From NCBI GenBank assembly GCA_002205965.3, contig NADL03000672.1, positions 124,001 through 188,000 of the forward strand: a DNA stretch of 64,000 nt, in the 5' to 3' direction. The notes beneath the pieces are model-generated. The model saw nothing but the letters and a program-made list of their open reading frames with translations, did not search any database and was not told where the DNA came from. Made by a program: the position numbers and the translations under genes. The stretch is from Kappaphycus alvarezii. Its lineage: Eukaryota; Rhodophyta; Florideophyceae; Gigartinales; Solieriaceae. This document shows, one piece after another, positions 46,901 to 57,353 of the stretch (within the stretch, counting starts at the first letter, position 1; the number at the start of each line of letters is the position of its first letter).

Positions 46901-47450
46901 CATCACTTTCGCGGCACCACTTAAAAAGCTTTTGCGAAAAGGTATGCCAACCAAGATAGAACCATTTGGTGCCACCGAAGAAGTCGCTTTCCGGACTCTT
47001 ATTGCCAAATTTTTAAGGTATTGGCTTTGCCAGAAGCGGAACTCACTTATTCGAAAGACACGGACGCTAGTCAATATCAAGTAGGAGTCGACCTCTTCCA
47101 AACACACCCAACGGGGGAACGGAAACCAATTGGATTCTTCTCTAGATCACTCAAGGAAGCCGGGACACGTTATCCTGTCACATAAGAAGAATGTCTGGCC
47201 GTAGTTTAGGCGTTAACGACACTGCTACCCTGCCTGGAGGGGAAAAAATTCACCATCCACACGGATCATTCCTCACTGAGGTGGTTAGTGAATGTCACTG
47301 ATCCGTCAGGTCGACTTATGCGTTGAAAGCTCCGAATTTCGGGATTCGACTTTGATTTTTTTGAATAAAAAGGGAAAAGAAAATAAACAAGCAGATGCAT
47401 TGTCAATACTTAGTACCATCGGTGAAACCGTACGAGGTTTCGACGAGGAA
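46901..47450 (+). pseudogene. RNase H region of the chromovirus
   Basis: Across stops the sequence gives LPEAELTYSKDTDASQYQVG, QTHPTGERKPIGFFSRSLKE, FTIHTDHSSLRWLVNVTDPS and KGKENKQADALS. These are the D, E, D and NxxADALS landmarks of gypsy RNase H. At least four stop codons interrupt it, partly C-to-T-type changes such as CAA or CAG to TAA or TAG. Confidence 0.75.
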
Positions 47451-47497
47451 GTACTGTGTTTTCTTGCAAAGAACTCCTCCGCTCTTGAGGAGGGGAG

Positions 47498-48600
47498 GTG
47501 TTGGCCTTTTCCGCAACAATCGAACCCAAATACGACAAAAAGGCCTGGCAGTTCACAGAGTCTGATGAATTCGAGATTTATTTTGACACTGCAGATCAAG
47601 CAATATCCATTAAAAACGGAAGTGAAGAAGAATTTGAATTCATTTCTCCGGAGGAGCTCTCCAGGGAACAGTACAAAGACGACTTCTGCCAGAAGATCCG
47701 TTCAAGAATAAATGATGAACAACAGCTCCTCTCCACCATGGAAGCTCCCGGGGACGAAGGATACTTCTGTCGGATAGCATCGGAATACATTCAGATCGTC
47801 GTACCCAACTCCCCTCAACAAAGGATTTTAAGACTCAGTCATCATTCCAAGTTAGACGCTCATCCAGGTGGCCGGAAACTGTATATTTCTATGAAAAAGT
47901 CCTACTATTGGCCATCGATGTCGATGGATTGTTATGCAGTCGTTCGCTCGTGCCCAAATTACGCGAAAAATAGAATCAAATTGAAAAAGTCTGTAAAGGA
48001 GCTAAAGCTCTTTGCACCAAGGGCCTCACTGGATTTCGTGGCAATCGCTATACTCGGCGAGCTCATCCGTACCAAGAGGGGAATCGCTTCTTGTTGGTGA
48101 TCATAGATCGATATTCCAAGCTCGAACTAACTGTTTCCCTCAAGAAAATCTCTACTGCAGCAGTTCCCTCCGCCTTTGTAACACACTGGGTTTTTGTGTA
48201 CGGTACACCCATTCAGTGATTGTCCGATAATGGTGGCCAGTTGCTTCAAAAATATTTTTGAGCGTATGCTCGATTCTCGGCATGAAGAATTTGTTCACAA
48301 CCACATACAACCCGCAGACGAATGGGCAAGCGGAGCGTTCAACCGCACAATACTTGCAGCCCTCTGGCACTACGTAGCTGATCACCCGAAGGGTTGGGAA
48401 CTCTTCGAGGACGCGCTAGTATTCGCTTATAACACACAAGTCCACAGGACAACGAACGTGACCTCCTTCGAACTCGTCTTGTCACGCGCGCCCACTTCCT
48501 TAGCAATCCAAGAACAGCCTACAATACTCTTGAAGAGAGCTCATCAAGAGTACAATACCACCACCAGTGAAGAGCTTGGTTAAAAGGTCTTATGTCTACC
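47498..48600 (+). pseudogene. Integrase of the chromovirus
   Basis: The N-terminal zinc domain reads LSHHSKLDAHPGGRKLYISM with SYYWPSMSMDCYAVVRSCPN, in which the second Cys of CxxC is Tyr. The catalytic core starts with LVIIDRYSKLELTV. It continues to THWVFVYGTPIQ, a stop, LSDNGGQ, and the Glu region TYNPQTNGQAER in a different frame near 48300-48340. One T lost in a TTT run there would explain the shift to FNRTILAALWHYV. AYNTQVHRTTNVTSFELVLS closes the domain. It is mutated but recently related to active elements. Confidence 0.85.
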
Positions 48601-49369
48601 GCGAACCAGTCTATAGAGAAGGAACAAGTAAGATACAAACGCAGCTCTGACGCGCGGCTACGAAAACCGGCATACGAAATACCGATCGGATCGTTTGTAT
48701 TCCTGAAGAGAGAGCCCGGGTCGAGCAAAGAACGGAAACAAAGGTTGTCTGCCGTGGCAAATGGTCCACATAGAGTCAGGGAAGTTCGAGATGACACTGT
48801 GGAGATCAAAATTGGAGACACGCAAGAGCGTGTATAGTGTATTGGAGCAGGCGCGACCGAGTCGAGCCTGCTCCAATACCCTAGGGTGACTACAAAAAAG
48901 GCCCATCGGAAGCAATTGAGGCCTACACTGGAACAGCATCAAACGGACGACACCACCGCAGCCATCATAACGCGAATCAACTCAGGTAGTATCCCCGAAG
49001 TTAGTTCGTTGTCTAAGGGAGTGCTTGACCTTCCATTGATTGAAAGTCGAGAGGAGACAGTAGCCAGTGCAGCACAAGACTTTTTCAAGACTCAGGATTA
49101 CAACAGGAAGTTGAAGGTATCCGAAGAAAAATTCCTCACTTAGGGGATAAAAAGGGCGATCATGCGAAGCCATCCGTTGTGGCCCGTTTCGGAGAGAGCA
49201 GTCTCCCTAACAAAGACAAGCGATCTGAAGAGATCGAAAGTGAAAACCAACTACCACCACGGACGGGGAATCAACCAAGAGAATATGAGGCTAGGGTACA
49301 AAAGCCAGAAGCCCCGAGTCGGGAAAATGTCATCGAGAACATTTTATCACACAGCCGAGCTGACGACGA

Positions 49370-49500
49370 GTAGCTACTGCCTCACGTCCACTGGACCGGC
49401 TATCCCATCTCTGAGGCAACTTGGGAACCTGTATCCGCGCTTCCCAGGAGTAAGGTAGTGCAATACTTCCGGAAAAATAAACTGCACCTACCACCAGAAG
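49370..49500 (+). pseudogene. Chromodomain of the chromovirus
   Basis: The translation HVHWTGYPISEATWEPVSAL, then PRSKVVQYFRKNKLHLP, is a typical C-terminal chromodomain (V.W.GY....TWEP...L.....V..F), here at the end of pol. It assigns the element to the chromoviruses, which use the domain to target chromatin marks. It is in another frame than the preceding pieces. Confidence 0.8.
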
Positions 49501-49567
49501 TGGAAACTTTCCAAGTTGGATGAAATCCTCAAGATAATTCGGAATCCATGAAAATTTTTCCAATCTT

Positions 49568-49582
49568 CAGAAGGGGGATGAA
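49568..49582 (+). other. Candidate polypurine tract of the chromovirus
   Basis: CAGAAGGGGGATGAA lies about 70 bases after the chromodomain frame ends, the position of a plus-strand primer. A 3' LTR should follow, but no match to the presumed 5' flank was found. Confidence 0.45.
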
Positions 49583-51615
49583 CTACAGACCTAAAAAATA
49601 GAGTTCAACCGAGAACTCATTATATTTCGGCCAACATGGAAAGTAGCACAAGGAGGTTTGCCAGAGGACCCGCTATTAGCAAGTTCAAACGGGCTCACTG
49701 AACTGAAACAGGAACTTCCTAAAACTTTCGGCGCATTGTTGAAATCTATGACCTTCAATTATTTACTGTCGTTGGGATTCGCCCATTTCGCTAATTATCC
49801 ATCTATAGAGGGCAGTGTCGCGGAAGATCGAACTGTTACCCAGTTGCTTGCTGCTCCACGTCCTCAACAAAAGCGATCAAACTTCGACGTATTTTACTTA
49901 CAGAACATGGTAGAGAGCTAACAGGATCTCCAACTACTTGAACAACAAAGTAATGAAGGACCCGCCAAGCCTCCGCCGAGAAGAAAGTTCGATCCGAAGG
50001 CTGAATTTCAGGACTCCTGATTGAAGATAGAACGTCCACTTCCTCCCCTCTGATGATCTGATGGTGCGCCTTCATGATTGCGTCACGAAGGTGGCCGAAT
50101 ACAGTTGGTACTGTAGCAGCCCAACTCCCCTCAGGAGGTGACAAGAGTGATGCCAAGAATTTCTTAATGACGTCGACGGCAGTCGTGTGGTACTTTGTCG
50201 GTCCGTACTTCGGTGGAGAAGTTTGGGTTGCATCTACTACCGGTACTACCAACATGGTTGCGGGAGCCGATTTACATGCCACCTCTTGGTCACAGAAAGC
50301 AAAGGAAGAATCGGAGAAGTGACTCTCCGCGAGGCGGGATTCCCGCATTGAAGATCCACGAGCCTCTGCTCTAGTCGAACCACGACAATGATCTCCCCTT
50401 TGCGCCCTATGCGAGCTATTCCCAGCTACCGATGACCAGTATTCAGAGTCCTCACACTTGAGCCTTTTAGGAGACGGGGATCCCTCGTCGGATGAAAAAA
50501 AATAACCTCAGATCTTTGGTATTCTCACGCTCGTGCTTTCGCAGTCGGAGGTGTACCTGACACTCCTCGGCCTCTGGTTAGCCCCCTCCTTTGCTCACCT
50601 TCCTGTAACATTCCTTCCCTCTTTTCTTGAACACCGTCTGCAGCGCTTACTACATCTGTCGTACTCTCAACTTCCATGGTTTCGGGCGCTTGGGCTGGAC
50701 TCTTCCTCTGTTCCGCGGCTACATCCTCAAAGGTTCGCGGTTCGCAAAAGTCCCTTTGGCCCCGCATCTCGCGCGGACAAGGAGCTGCAGGGCATCAAAC
50801 TCCGTCCGGACCCATTTTGTCGCTGCACTCGACGGGCCCGAGCTTTAGATTCCCCAATCACCTCTTTCGCCCACGGATCGTACTAGATGAAATCCCCTGC
50901 CCTTTCCGTCCGCGACCGGCAGTATCTGTAACGATTGGAGCTACCGCGTTGGCTGTTTCGCGACAGAACCAGTTCCCAATCTGTTTGGCACATTGCCTGC
51001 TTAATATATGTCCGATCCTCGAAAACTCCTTCGCCGAGAAGAAGACGTAGCACGTCCGGCCCGAGTGTATCAAGGGCTTCTCGCACGCGCGGGGGATCCA
51101 CTAAAGGCGATAAGTGTCGAAGGCCTCCCATACAACGAAGCAGGCGACTGATATTACCCATCCCGAGCAGTGCACAACCCACCATGCTGACGAAGGGTTG
51201 GCGAGAACACTGGAGCCGCGGTAAGCGGATACAGGTGGGAGTTACGCCCATACTCCCCAGCGAGCTTCCCAATCTTCCCACCAGGGGGAACTGGAACGTA
51301 ACGAGATCGAAGGGATAAGGGTTGAAAAAATTCAGCTTCCGGTTGATGCTACTGAATGAAGTATCCAAGTTCAAAGCGAGACGGACGCTCAAACCTCACC
51401 GTACTCGCCCAAAATATGATTTCCGCTTTCTTCGTTCTCCTGTAGTCCTCAGGGAGCACCTAACGGTCCCAAAAGTTTGCCTGTGGATGCAGATCAGCCG
51501 TTACCCCGGGGCGCGACCATCTTGCGACAACATCCTACATCTGCAAAAGCGAATGAACGTAGGGAACTTCCCGCGGACACCGAGCGCACCACAAGTCCAT
51601 CGAAGTTAAACCAAG
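49583..51615 (-). other. Unrecognised minus-strand coding-like region between chromovirus and rDNA
   Basis: Three minus-strand open stretches follow each other: 51392-50883, 50767-50525 and 50348-49836. They encode PLVDPPRVREALDTLGPDVL and YIKQAMCQTDWELVL, then a Gln/Glu-rich piece, then YGPTKYHTTAVDVIKKFLAS and AWRVLHYFVVQVVGD. The composition is protein-like but I recognise no family. The layout would fit the structural (gag-like) part of another retroelement in reverse orientation. A plus-strand frame at 49658-49921 overlaps and is probably chance. Confidence 0.4.
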
Positions 51616-51765
51616 CTAACGATTGAGTGGTCCAGTGAGGCCTTGGGAGGGACAAATGGACTCTGTTTCACGGACCATCTGGCTCAAGCTTGGTCAAACT
51701 TTATCACCTAGAGGAAGGAGAAGTCGTAACGAGGTTTCCGTATGTGAACCTGCGGAAGAATCATT
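51616..51765 (+). rRNA. 18S rRNA, 3' terminal ~150 bases only
   Basis: The segment has GATTGAGTGGTCCAGTGAGG near its start and GAAGGAGAAGTCGTAACGAG, GTTTCCGTATGTGAACCTGC and GGAAGAATCATT at its end. The end is the 3' terminus of 18S. Two otherwise nearly invariant positions differ (AACAAGG to AACGAGG, GTAGG to GTATG). The gene is cut off on the left at the CTCCTACCGATTG region, where unrelated DNA joins. Confidence 0.9.
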
Positions 51766-51866
51766 CGAAAGGTGTGCCCTCTTGTTTGGGAGGCGCATAT
51801 TTTTGTTTCGCGAACCTGAATTTCCATAATTATTGTAAACTCAAAACGAAAACCAAATAACTAAAC
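51766..51866 (+). other. ITS1 of the rDNA fragment
   Basis: The short spacer between 18S and 5.8S is AT-rich and unstructured to the eye. At about 100 bases it is shorter than usual, which may reflect a deletion. Confidence 0.65.
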
Positions 51867-52024
51867 CAAATCATACAACCCATGATGGCAGATGTCTCGG
51901 CCCCAGCAACGATGAAGAACGTAGCAAACCGCGAAACATAATGTGAACTGCAGAACACGTGAATCATCGAATTTTTGAACGCAAGTGGCGCTCGCGGGTA
52001 GTCCTGCGAGCATGCCTGTTTGAG
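51867..52024 (+). rRNA. 5.8S rRNA, with changes at conserved positions
   Basis: Recognisable by GATGTCTCGGCCCCAGCAAC, GATGAAGAACGTAGCAAA, AACATAATGTGAACTGCAGA and TGAATCATCGAATTTTTGAA. The universal GAACGCAGCGAA reads GAACGTAGCAAA at 51917-51928, both changes being at CpG sites. GCATGCCTGTTTGAG marks the 3' end. Confidence 0.88.
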
Positions 52025-52380
52025 TTTCCGCAGAAATGTGAGTTTGCGCGTTGCAGGACAGAAATTTTCTGCCACGCTGCAGCTGATGAATGTTGTCCAT
52101 GGGGCGCGGGGGTTGGCTCCCGCGCCAACGGTCACCCGAAATAGAGTGTGCCTGAACGCGACGCACGCTGTCATGGTAGTGTCTTGCTTTACGCTGATTG
52201 CATTGTGGCGTGCTGCGGAGTAGGAAAATACGAGTTTTCGGAAAGTGGTGTGCCGGCATTCGGTCGGGGAGAGGCGAGGCGCACCGAATTTTTTATTCAG
52301 TGGCCGAGTCGATGATTGCGTCGTGTAAGGAACTTACAGTATCAGTCGAAGCGAAACCTCAACAAAACACTCATTTGAAT
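52025..52380 (+). other. ITS2 of the rDNA fragment
   Basis: This is the spacer between 5.8S and LSU. The part near 52095-52140 has a GC-rich inverted stretch (GGGGCGCGGGGGTTGGCTCC, CGCGCC) likely to fold as a helix. It is bounded by the LSU start. Confidence 0.7.
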
Positions 52381-52697
52381 GTCAAATCAGGCAAGGCAAC
52401 CCACTGAATTTAAGCATATTTTTAAGCGGAGGAAAAGAAACTAACTAGGATTCCTCCAGTAGCGGCGAGCGAAGCGGGAAGAGCCCAACATGAAAATCCT
52501 GCTTGCATGCATTGTATTGTGAACAGCCTCTGGGGTGTCAGTGTGGGTATGTCGCATGGAAATGCGGGCCGTGGAGTGTGAAAGTCCCGTCCGTCCCACA
52601 CAGGACACACCGTGCAAGGCTGTTTCAGAAGACTCGGGTAGCTTCGGAATGCTGCTCTAATTGGTGGTAAATCCCATCAAAGGCTAAGTAACGGCTG

Positions 52698-52731
<34 letters not shown>

Positions 52732-54506
52732 AAGCAAAGAACTTTGAAAATAGGGTGAAAAGAACCTGAAACCGTCATGGGGGAAGCTGATTGCGTTGGA
52801 ATGAAAGGGAGCTGTCTTTGTTCAGCCCGTTTGGGGTGCACTGACACCAGTGCCTATCCGCCGTGGGCTGCCGGGGGCCGATTGTGGGTCCCTGGCGACT
52901 AAGGGCTCCCCTCTTGCAGGGTTGAGGACGGCGGAGGGACGACGCGATACGACCCGTATTGAAACACAGACCAATGAGTCTAGCGCGGATGCACGTCAAA
53001 GGGTGTGAAAGCCCGTGGGCGCAGTGAAAGCGACGTTGTAAGAAGAGCAGTTTGAGGCGGCATGAGATCGTTGTATCTCAAGTCCGACCTGGAGCATTCG
53101 CGCTGGGACCCGAAAGATGGTGAACTATGCCGGAGTAGGGCAAAGCCAGAGGAAACTCTGGTGGAGGCTAGTAGTGGTGCTGACGTGCACATCGCTCGTC
53201 AAACTTAGGTATAGGGGCGAAAGGCTAATCGAACCATGTAGTGGCTAGTTCCCTCCGAAGTTTCTCTCAGGATTGCGGGCCCACACGAGTGTTCTGTGTG
53301 GTAAAGCGAATGATTAGCGCATTTGTCTTCTGGCGATTCTCAAACTTTAAATGCACAGGGGAATCTCTCTGCTTGGTTGAGCGGCACCGGCAAAAACGAT
53401 GGCCCTGTGGGCCACTTTCGGTAAGTAGAACTGGCGATAAGGGATGAATCGTAAGCACGGGTAAGGCGCCCAAGTGCCCTCTTATAGAACCCACAAAAGG
53501 CGTTGATTCATCGAGAAAGCAGGACGGTGGCCATGGAAGTCGGAATCCGCTATGGAGTGTGTAAAAACTCACCTGCCGAATGAATTAGCCTTGAAAATAT
53601 ATGGCGCTGAAGCAGGCTGCCGACACCGTGCCGACTGGGCGAGAAAGCCCTTAGATGAGTAGGAGGGCATGGCGTCTGTATCGAAGCACATCATGCAAAC
53701 GCGTGTGGAACGGCCGCTAGTGCAGATTTTGGTGGTAGTAGCAAGTATTCAAGGTAGATTCTTGAAAGGCGAAGCGGGGAAGGGTTCCACGCGAACATTG
53801 ATTGGGCGTGGGTGAGTCGTTCCTATGCCGAGTGACGATTGCTAAGTAGCGGAGAAAGGGAGGCGGGTTGAAATTCCCGCACACAGATATAGACGCGGTG
53901 ACGCGAATGATGGGGCGAAGACGCTGGCGACGGCGCTGGGCAGAGTTGTCTTTTCTGTTTGACCAGTTTGCGCGCGCGGTTTGGAATCCGCTTGTCGGGA
54001 GAAACCCGCGTGTGCGGGCAGAGCGCCGGGGCTTTTCCGGCGTCCAGCTCGCCGTCGACGGCCCTTGAAAATTTGCCTGTTGAAAATCCTTGATTTGAAA
54101 TCCACGCCGTGGCGTAACGATCACTGCATCAGGTCCCCAATGTGAACAGCCTCTGCTCAGTATGAATAATGCCGGTAAGGGAAGTCGCCAAATTAGAACG
54201 GTAACTTTGGGAAAAGGTTTGGCTCTAGAACTGCTTGGGAGTGGTTGCCGGGTTCTGGCCCAGGGGTTGTGCGGCCTTTGGCGCGGGACCTCGCGCCGCC
54301 ACGCCTGGCGACGCCCACGGCATGAAGCAGAATAGAACTGCAACGGCCAAAGGGAATCCGACTGATTAATTATAAAAAAGCATTGCGAGGGCCGTGGCCG
54401 GTGATGACGCAATGTTATTTCTGCTCAGTGCTTTGATTGTCAAAGTGAAGAGATTCAATCAAGCGCGGGTAAACGGCGGGAGTAACTATAAATCTCTTAA
54501 GGTAGC
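52381..54506 (+). rRNA. LSU (28S) rRNA, 5' two thirds, ends at the R2/I-PpoI site
   Basis: Many LSU landmarks occur in order: AGCGGAGGAAAAGAAACTAA, ACCGATAGCGAACAAGTACC, GACCCGAAAGATGGTGAACT, GCCAGAGGAAACTCTGGTGG and GGCGGGAGTAACTATA. The last match is CTCTTAAGGTAGC at 54494-54506. Downstream the usual CAAATGCCTCG does not follow and LSU sequence does not resume in the window. Many changes in conserved helices are C-to-T or G-to-A (CCGCTGAA to CCACTGAA, GCCCAGTGCT to GCTCAGTGCT, CAACCAAGCGC to CAATCAAGCGC). It is probably a silent, decaying copy. The break position is the classic target of R2 retrotransposons and of I-PpoI. Confidence 0.92.
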
Positions 54507-55006
54507 GTTGGAAAGGCGAGTGCAAGCTCGCATTTATTTTAAGTGCCCACACTTACATCCATAAGGATCAACAGTGGACACTATTTCCATGTAGTACGTT
54601 CAGAACCTGTTAAACAACGAGTCACTAAACCTAGGGAGCATGTACCAGTACTAGTGCTTGCAGTGCATTCTGTAATGGTTTGATGCCACGTGCGTGTATT
54701 GTACAAATTCCAACGATGATATCCTTTTCCAGTCCAATAGTCGGGCCAAAATCAAAAAAATCTTTGATTTTGTCGCGAGATCAAATGCGCTTTCGCACGC
54801 CATTCTACTGGGCCAAGCGCAAAAAAGATCACCTTCCAGCATCAGGTAGTATTCCGTGTCGGGCGCAGCAGACAACATAAATAGACGCCTGTTGCTGTCG
54901 GCAGCCCTCACTTCTACTCCACGTCTACCCTCTATCCCTTTTACCTGCAGTCATTCTTTCCCTCTGAATTAGCCACTTTCACTGCCACAACCACTGCACA
55001 CAGGAT
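54507..55006 (+). other. Leader region right of the LSU break
   Basis: No LSU sequence is present here. The region contains TCGGGCCAAA at 54741-54750 followed by an AAAATCAAA...TTTGATTTT hairpin at 54749-54770. A minus-strand frame at 54651-54911 is not recognised. It may be the 5' untranslated part of an inserted element. Confidence 0.4.
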
Positions 55007-56292
55007 CATGGCCTTGGGGGGTTTAAGCGTAAAGCCCAGTCTGCAGCTGCGGAGCAGCAGCGCCTCCGTCGGGCTGAGGAGCGTCGCATCGATTTGATGA
55101 CTTTCGCTTCGAACGCGGAGCCTGAGGAAGAGCAGGAGAAGGAGCCAGCGGAGGTTGAGGACGATGTGCAGGTGGAGGAGCAGGCAGAAAAGCAAGCAGG
55201 CGGGGCTGGTTTGGCACCAAAAGGTCTAACGAAGGGCGGTCCTAGCCAGGGAGGCAAAACACCTGCAGGGCACTCGAAGGGGGTGGCCGCGAAGCAGCAG
55301 CGAAGGACTAGCGTTGCAGTGGGGGGGAGCGGAAGTGGAGGGTTGTCATCCAAATCTCCAGGGCATCGTGGTGCGAGGGCCGGGTCTAGCTGGAAGAAAA
55401 AGGTACTCGAGTTAGAGCAGAGTGGGATCGCCGAGTATCGCCCACAGGGGGGTGGTGATCCTATGATGGTGACGGCTGTTGTCTGCGGAGACGGTTTGGC
55501 TGGCGCTGATGGTGCGGAGTTAACAGAGGGTGTGTCGTATGCATCCCGAAGCAAGAATGGGGCACAAAAAACGTTCTTCAGGTTCGATCCCAAGTGGATG
55601 ACGCTCTATTCTTCTAGGGATTGCGTCGCAGGAGTTTTGGAGGCCTTCCATATTGTCCCCGATTATGTATCCCACGGAGGTGCCGCGGTTCAGTCCTGTC
55701 GTCAAGTTCCGGGCCGCAGTGCTGAAGAATGAAAAGTTGGCTTCCGAGCGGTTGATAAGTCACATGATCGAGTTCCTTCGTGACCATCCGGGAGTTCGTC
55801 TTGTATTAGCTATTTCAGGGGCCCGACCAGACATCCCGAACGTACACACGCTGTACGTGAAAGGATATGTGCGGGTGTGGAAGACCAAGAGCAGTGGGAA
55901 TTGCTTGCTGGCGGCGATAACGAATGGGATTGACCTTGTTCTCGGGCGTGCGGCTGCCCGTTATTTCTTCTTACATGCCGAAGGGTCCTCGTTGGTCTGT
56001 CCCAAGGTATCTGGTTTGCCGGCTTTGTTACAGCGGTTCCGCGTGAGGGCTGAGGCGAATGCCACTTGATCCCTGTGGGGCCCTGGCCGGTGCCTCGACA
56101 GGGGTCTTCATTGTCTTCTTGGAGGGGCCGCCGCACCATTATGTGGTTGTGGATGCGACCAGGAAGCTTATTTGGGATAGCGTAGATCCCTGGCCCCTCC
56201 GTTGTTCCGCGCGCACATTGAATTTATGTAGCGGCGGCGGTGGGGTTAAGAAGGTGAATGTCGCTGCCCGCGAGCTCTTCCCCGTCATTTAG
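55007..56292 (+). CDS. Acidic protein with cysteine-protease-like C-terminal domain, in rDNA insert
   Basis: ATG 55007 (MALGG) leads, after one base lost in a G6 run, into FKRKAQSAAAEQQRLRRAEE with an acidic coiled part (EPEEEQEKEPAEVEDDVQVE) and a Gly/Ser/Lys linker. After a frame change near 55690 the sequence has VKFRAAVLKNEKLASERLIS and then VWKTKSSGNCLLAAITNGID. The SGNCLLAAI pattern resembles the catalytic-Cys helix of papain-fold and OTU-like proteases. After another frame change near 56060 it reads EGPPHHYVVVDATRKLIWDS, a typical His block with a following Asp. Together they suggest a papain-fold cysteine protease. NeSL, Utopia and related REL-type LINEs carry such protease domains. 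No zinc fingers or RT follow, so the element is at most a 5' part. Assignment to a protease is an inference from two short motifs. Confidence 0.5.
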
Positions 56293-56505
56293 TCACATGG
56301 CAGTCCTTGCGTGTTGTAGTTGATGGCTTCCCATGGTAGATCTTGTATACTGATAGCCTTGCGTTCATGAGTAAACGTGTTGTCTTGAGTTGGTTCTGGA
56401 GGTTCCCAACTGTAAGGTGCCAGGGCTGACAGTGGGGGAGCACCGTACAAGGCCACACTTTTGTTGTGGCGTTCATTGCTATACCGGCCCTGGCGGCCGT
56501 TTTTA

Positions 56506-56580
56506 TCGGGCCAAACTCGAAAATCGGCGATTTTTTAATGAACATTGGCACGCCTATTAATCGGGCCAAATCTCAAAATT
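56506..56580. repeat. Two TCGGGCCAAA motifs with adjacent hairpin, after the protease-like ORF
   Basis: TCGGGCCAAA occurs at 56506-56515 and 56561-56570, as well as at 54741-54750 before the ORF. The first is followed by AAAATCGGCGATTTT, a perfect short inverted repeat, as the 54741 copy is followed by its own hairpin. The three copies bracket the coding region. Confidence 0.55.
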
Positions 56581-56790
56581 TCCCGTTTTTTCCCAAAACC
56601 CCCTTGGGGCTAGCAAGAGTCAGGCCAGGATTGCCGGTGGCTTGTGTATATTAGCCGTGCCCTTGCCCTGTCCGGTTGCGATCGCGGGGGGTCCCCTCGG
56701 TAGACGTGCCTGCCTGGCAACCACCCTTTTTTACAAACGATGCCACGATCGAGGGCGTGCGTGTCGTACGGTGGGCGTGCCAGTAGGACG

Positions 56791-56873
56791 GTAAGCAGTG
56801 GGCCCGCCGGTGCCCTCCGCAAGGGTGTGAGCGCCGGAGGAGAAGCCGTGGTCCGTCCAGTGATTGGGTGAGT
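56791..56873 (+). repeat. Unit 1 of an ~83-bp GC-rich repeat
   Basis: The unit contains GTGGGCCCGCCGGTGCC, CCGCAAGG, GGAGAAGCCGTGGT and TCCAGTGAT and matches 56983-57068 with about ten differences. The offset is 192 bases. Confidence 0.7.
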
Positions 56874-57353
56874 CCAATAGTGCGGCCGTGGGGCTTCGTT
56901 TTCGTGGCTATGTTGCGAAGCTTGGGGGGAGCAACACGGCCGTTATCCCTTGTGCTGTGTGTCTCGACAAACCCGCAGGGTGGTAAGCGGTGGGCCCGCC
57001 GGTGCCATCCGCAAGGCGGTGAGCGTCGGGGGAGAAGCCGTGGTACATCCAGTGATCGAGTGCGTCGAGTCATACGGTCACGTCGACTTCGGTTCCTTGT
57101 TAAGTCGAAGGAGAGTGTGGGAGGCCTGGGGGAGCGTCCGGGTGAGGGGCGCCGCCCTGGACTAGCGAAGGCGGGCCGACGTCGCCCTATCAAGGAGTAC
57201 TTGCAAAACATCAAGATGCGGGGAGAGGCTTTCCAGATCCAGCTTAAGGGCTGGCAGGAGGGGCCGGAGCTCGGCGCACGGCGGCAAGCGGCTCAGGTAC
57301 AACAGGGCCGCTGTTCGTTTCGCGGAGTTCGAATATTGTCCCACTCAGCTTAG
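56868..57353 (+). CDS. Possible basic protein of 161 residues, unrecognised
   Basis: This open frame covers the second GC-rich repeat and continues as an Arg/Gly-rich region (RSRGTSSDRVRRVIRSRRLR) to a Lys/Gln-rich end (RPIKEYLQNIKMRGEAFQIQ). The end looks like real coding sequence, while the repeat part may be read by chance. It could be the beginning of a second ORF of the rDNA insert. No domain is recognised. Confidence 0.3.
   Translation: MSPIVRPWGFVFVAMLRSLGGATRPLSLVLCVSTNPQGGKRWARRCHPQGGERRGRSRGTSSDRVRRVIRSRRLRFLVKSKESVGGLGERPGEGRRPGLAKAGRRRPIKEYLQNIKMRGEAFQIQLKGWQEGPELGARRQAAQVQQGRCSFRGVRILSHSA
56983..57068 (+). repeat. Unit 2 of the ~83-bp GC-rich repeat
   Basis: Second copy of the 56791-56873 unit, in direct orientation. 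Confidence 0.7.

Noticed and set aside
52775-54412. Long open frames on both strands inside the LSU gene
   Set aside because: They lie within rRNA sequence that is recognisable base by base, so they are not protein genes.
54507-54660. Group I intron at the LSU L1925-L1931 region
   Set aside because: I do not see the conserved core elements, and LSU sequence does not resume downstream, so an intron cannot be supported.
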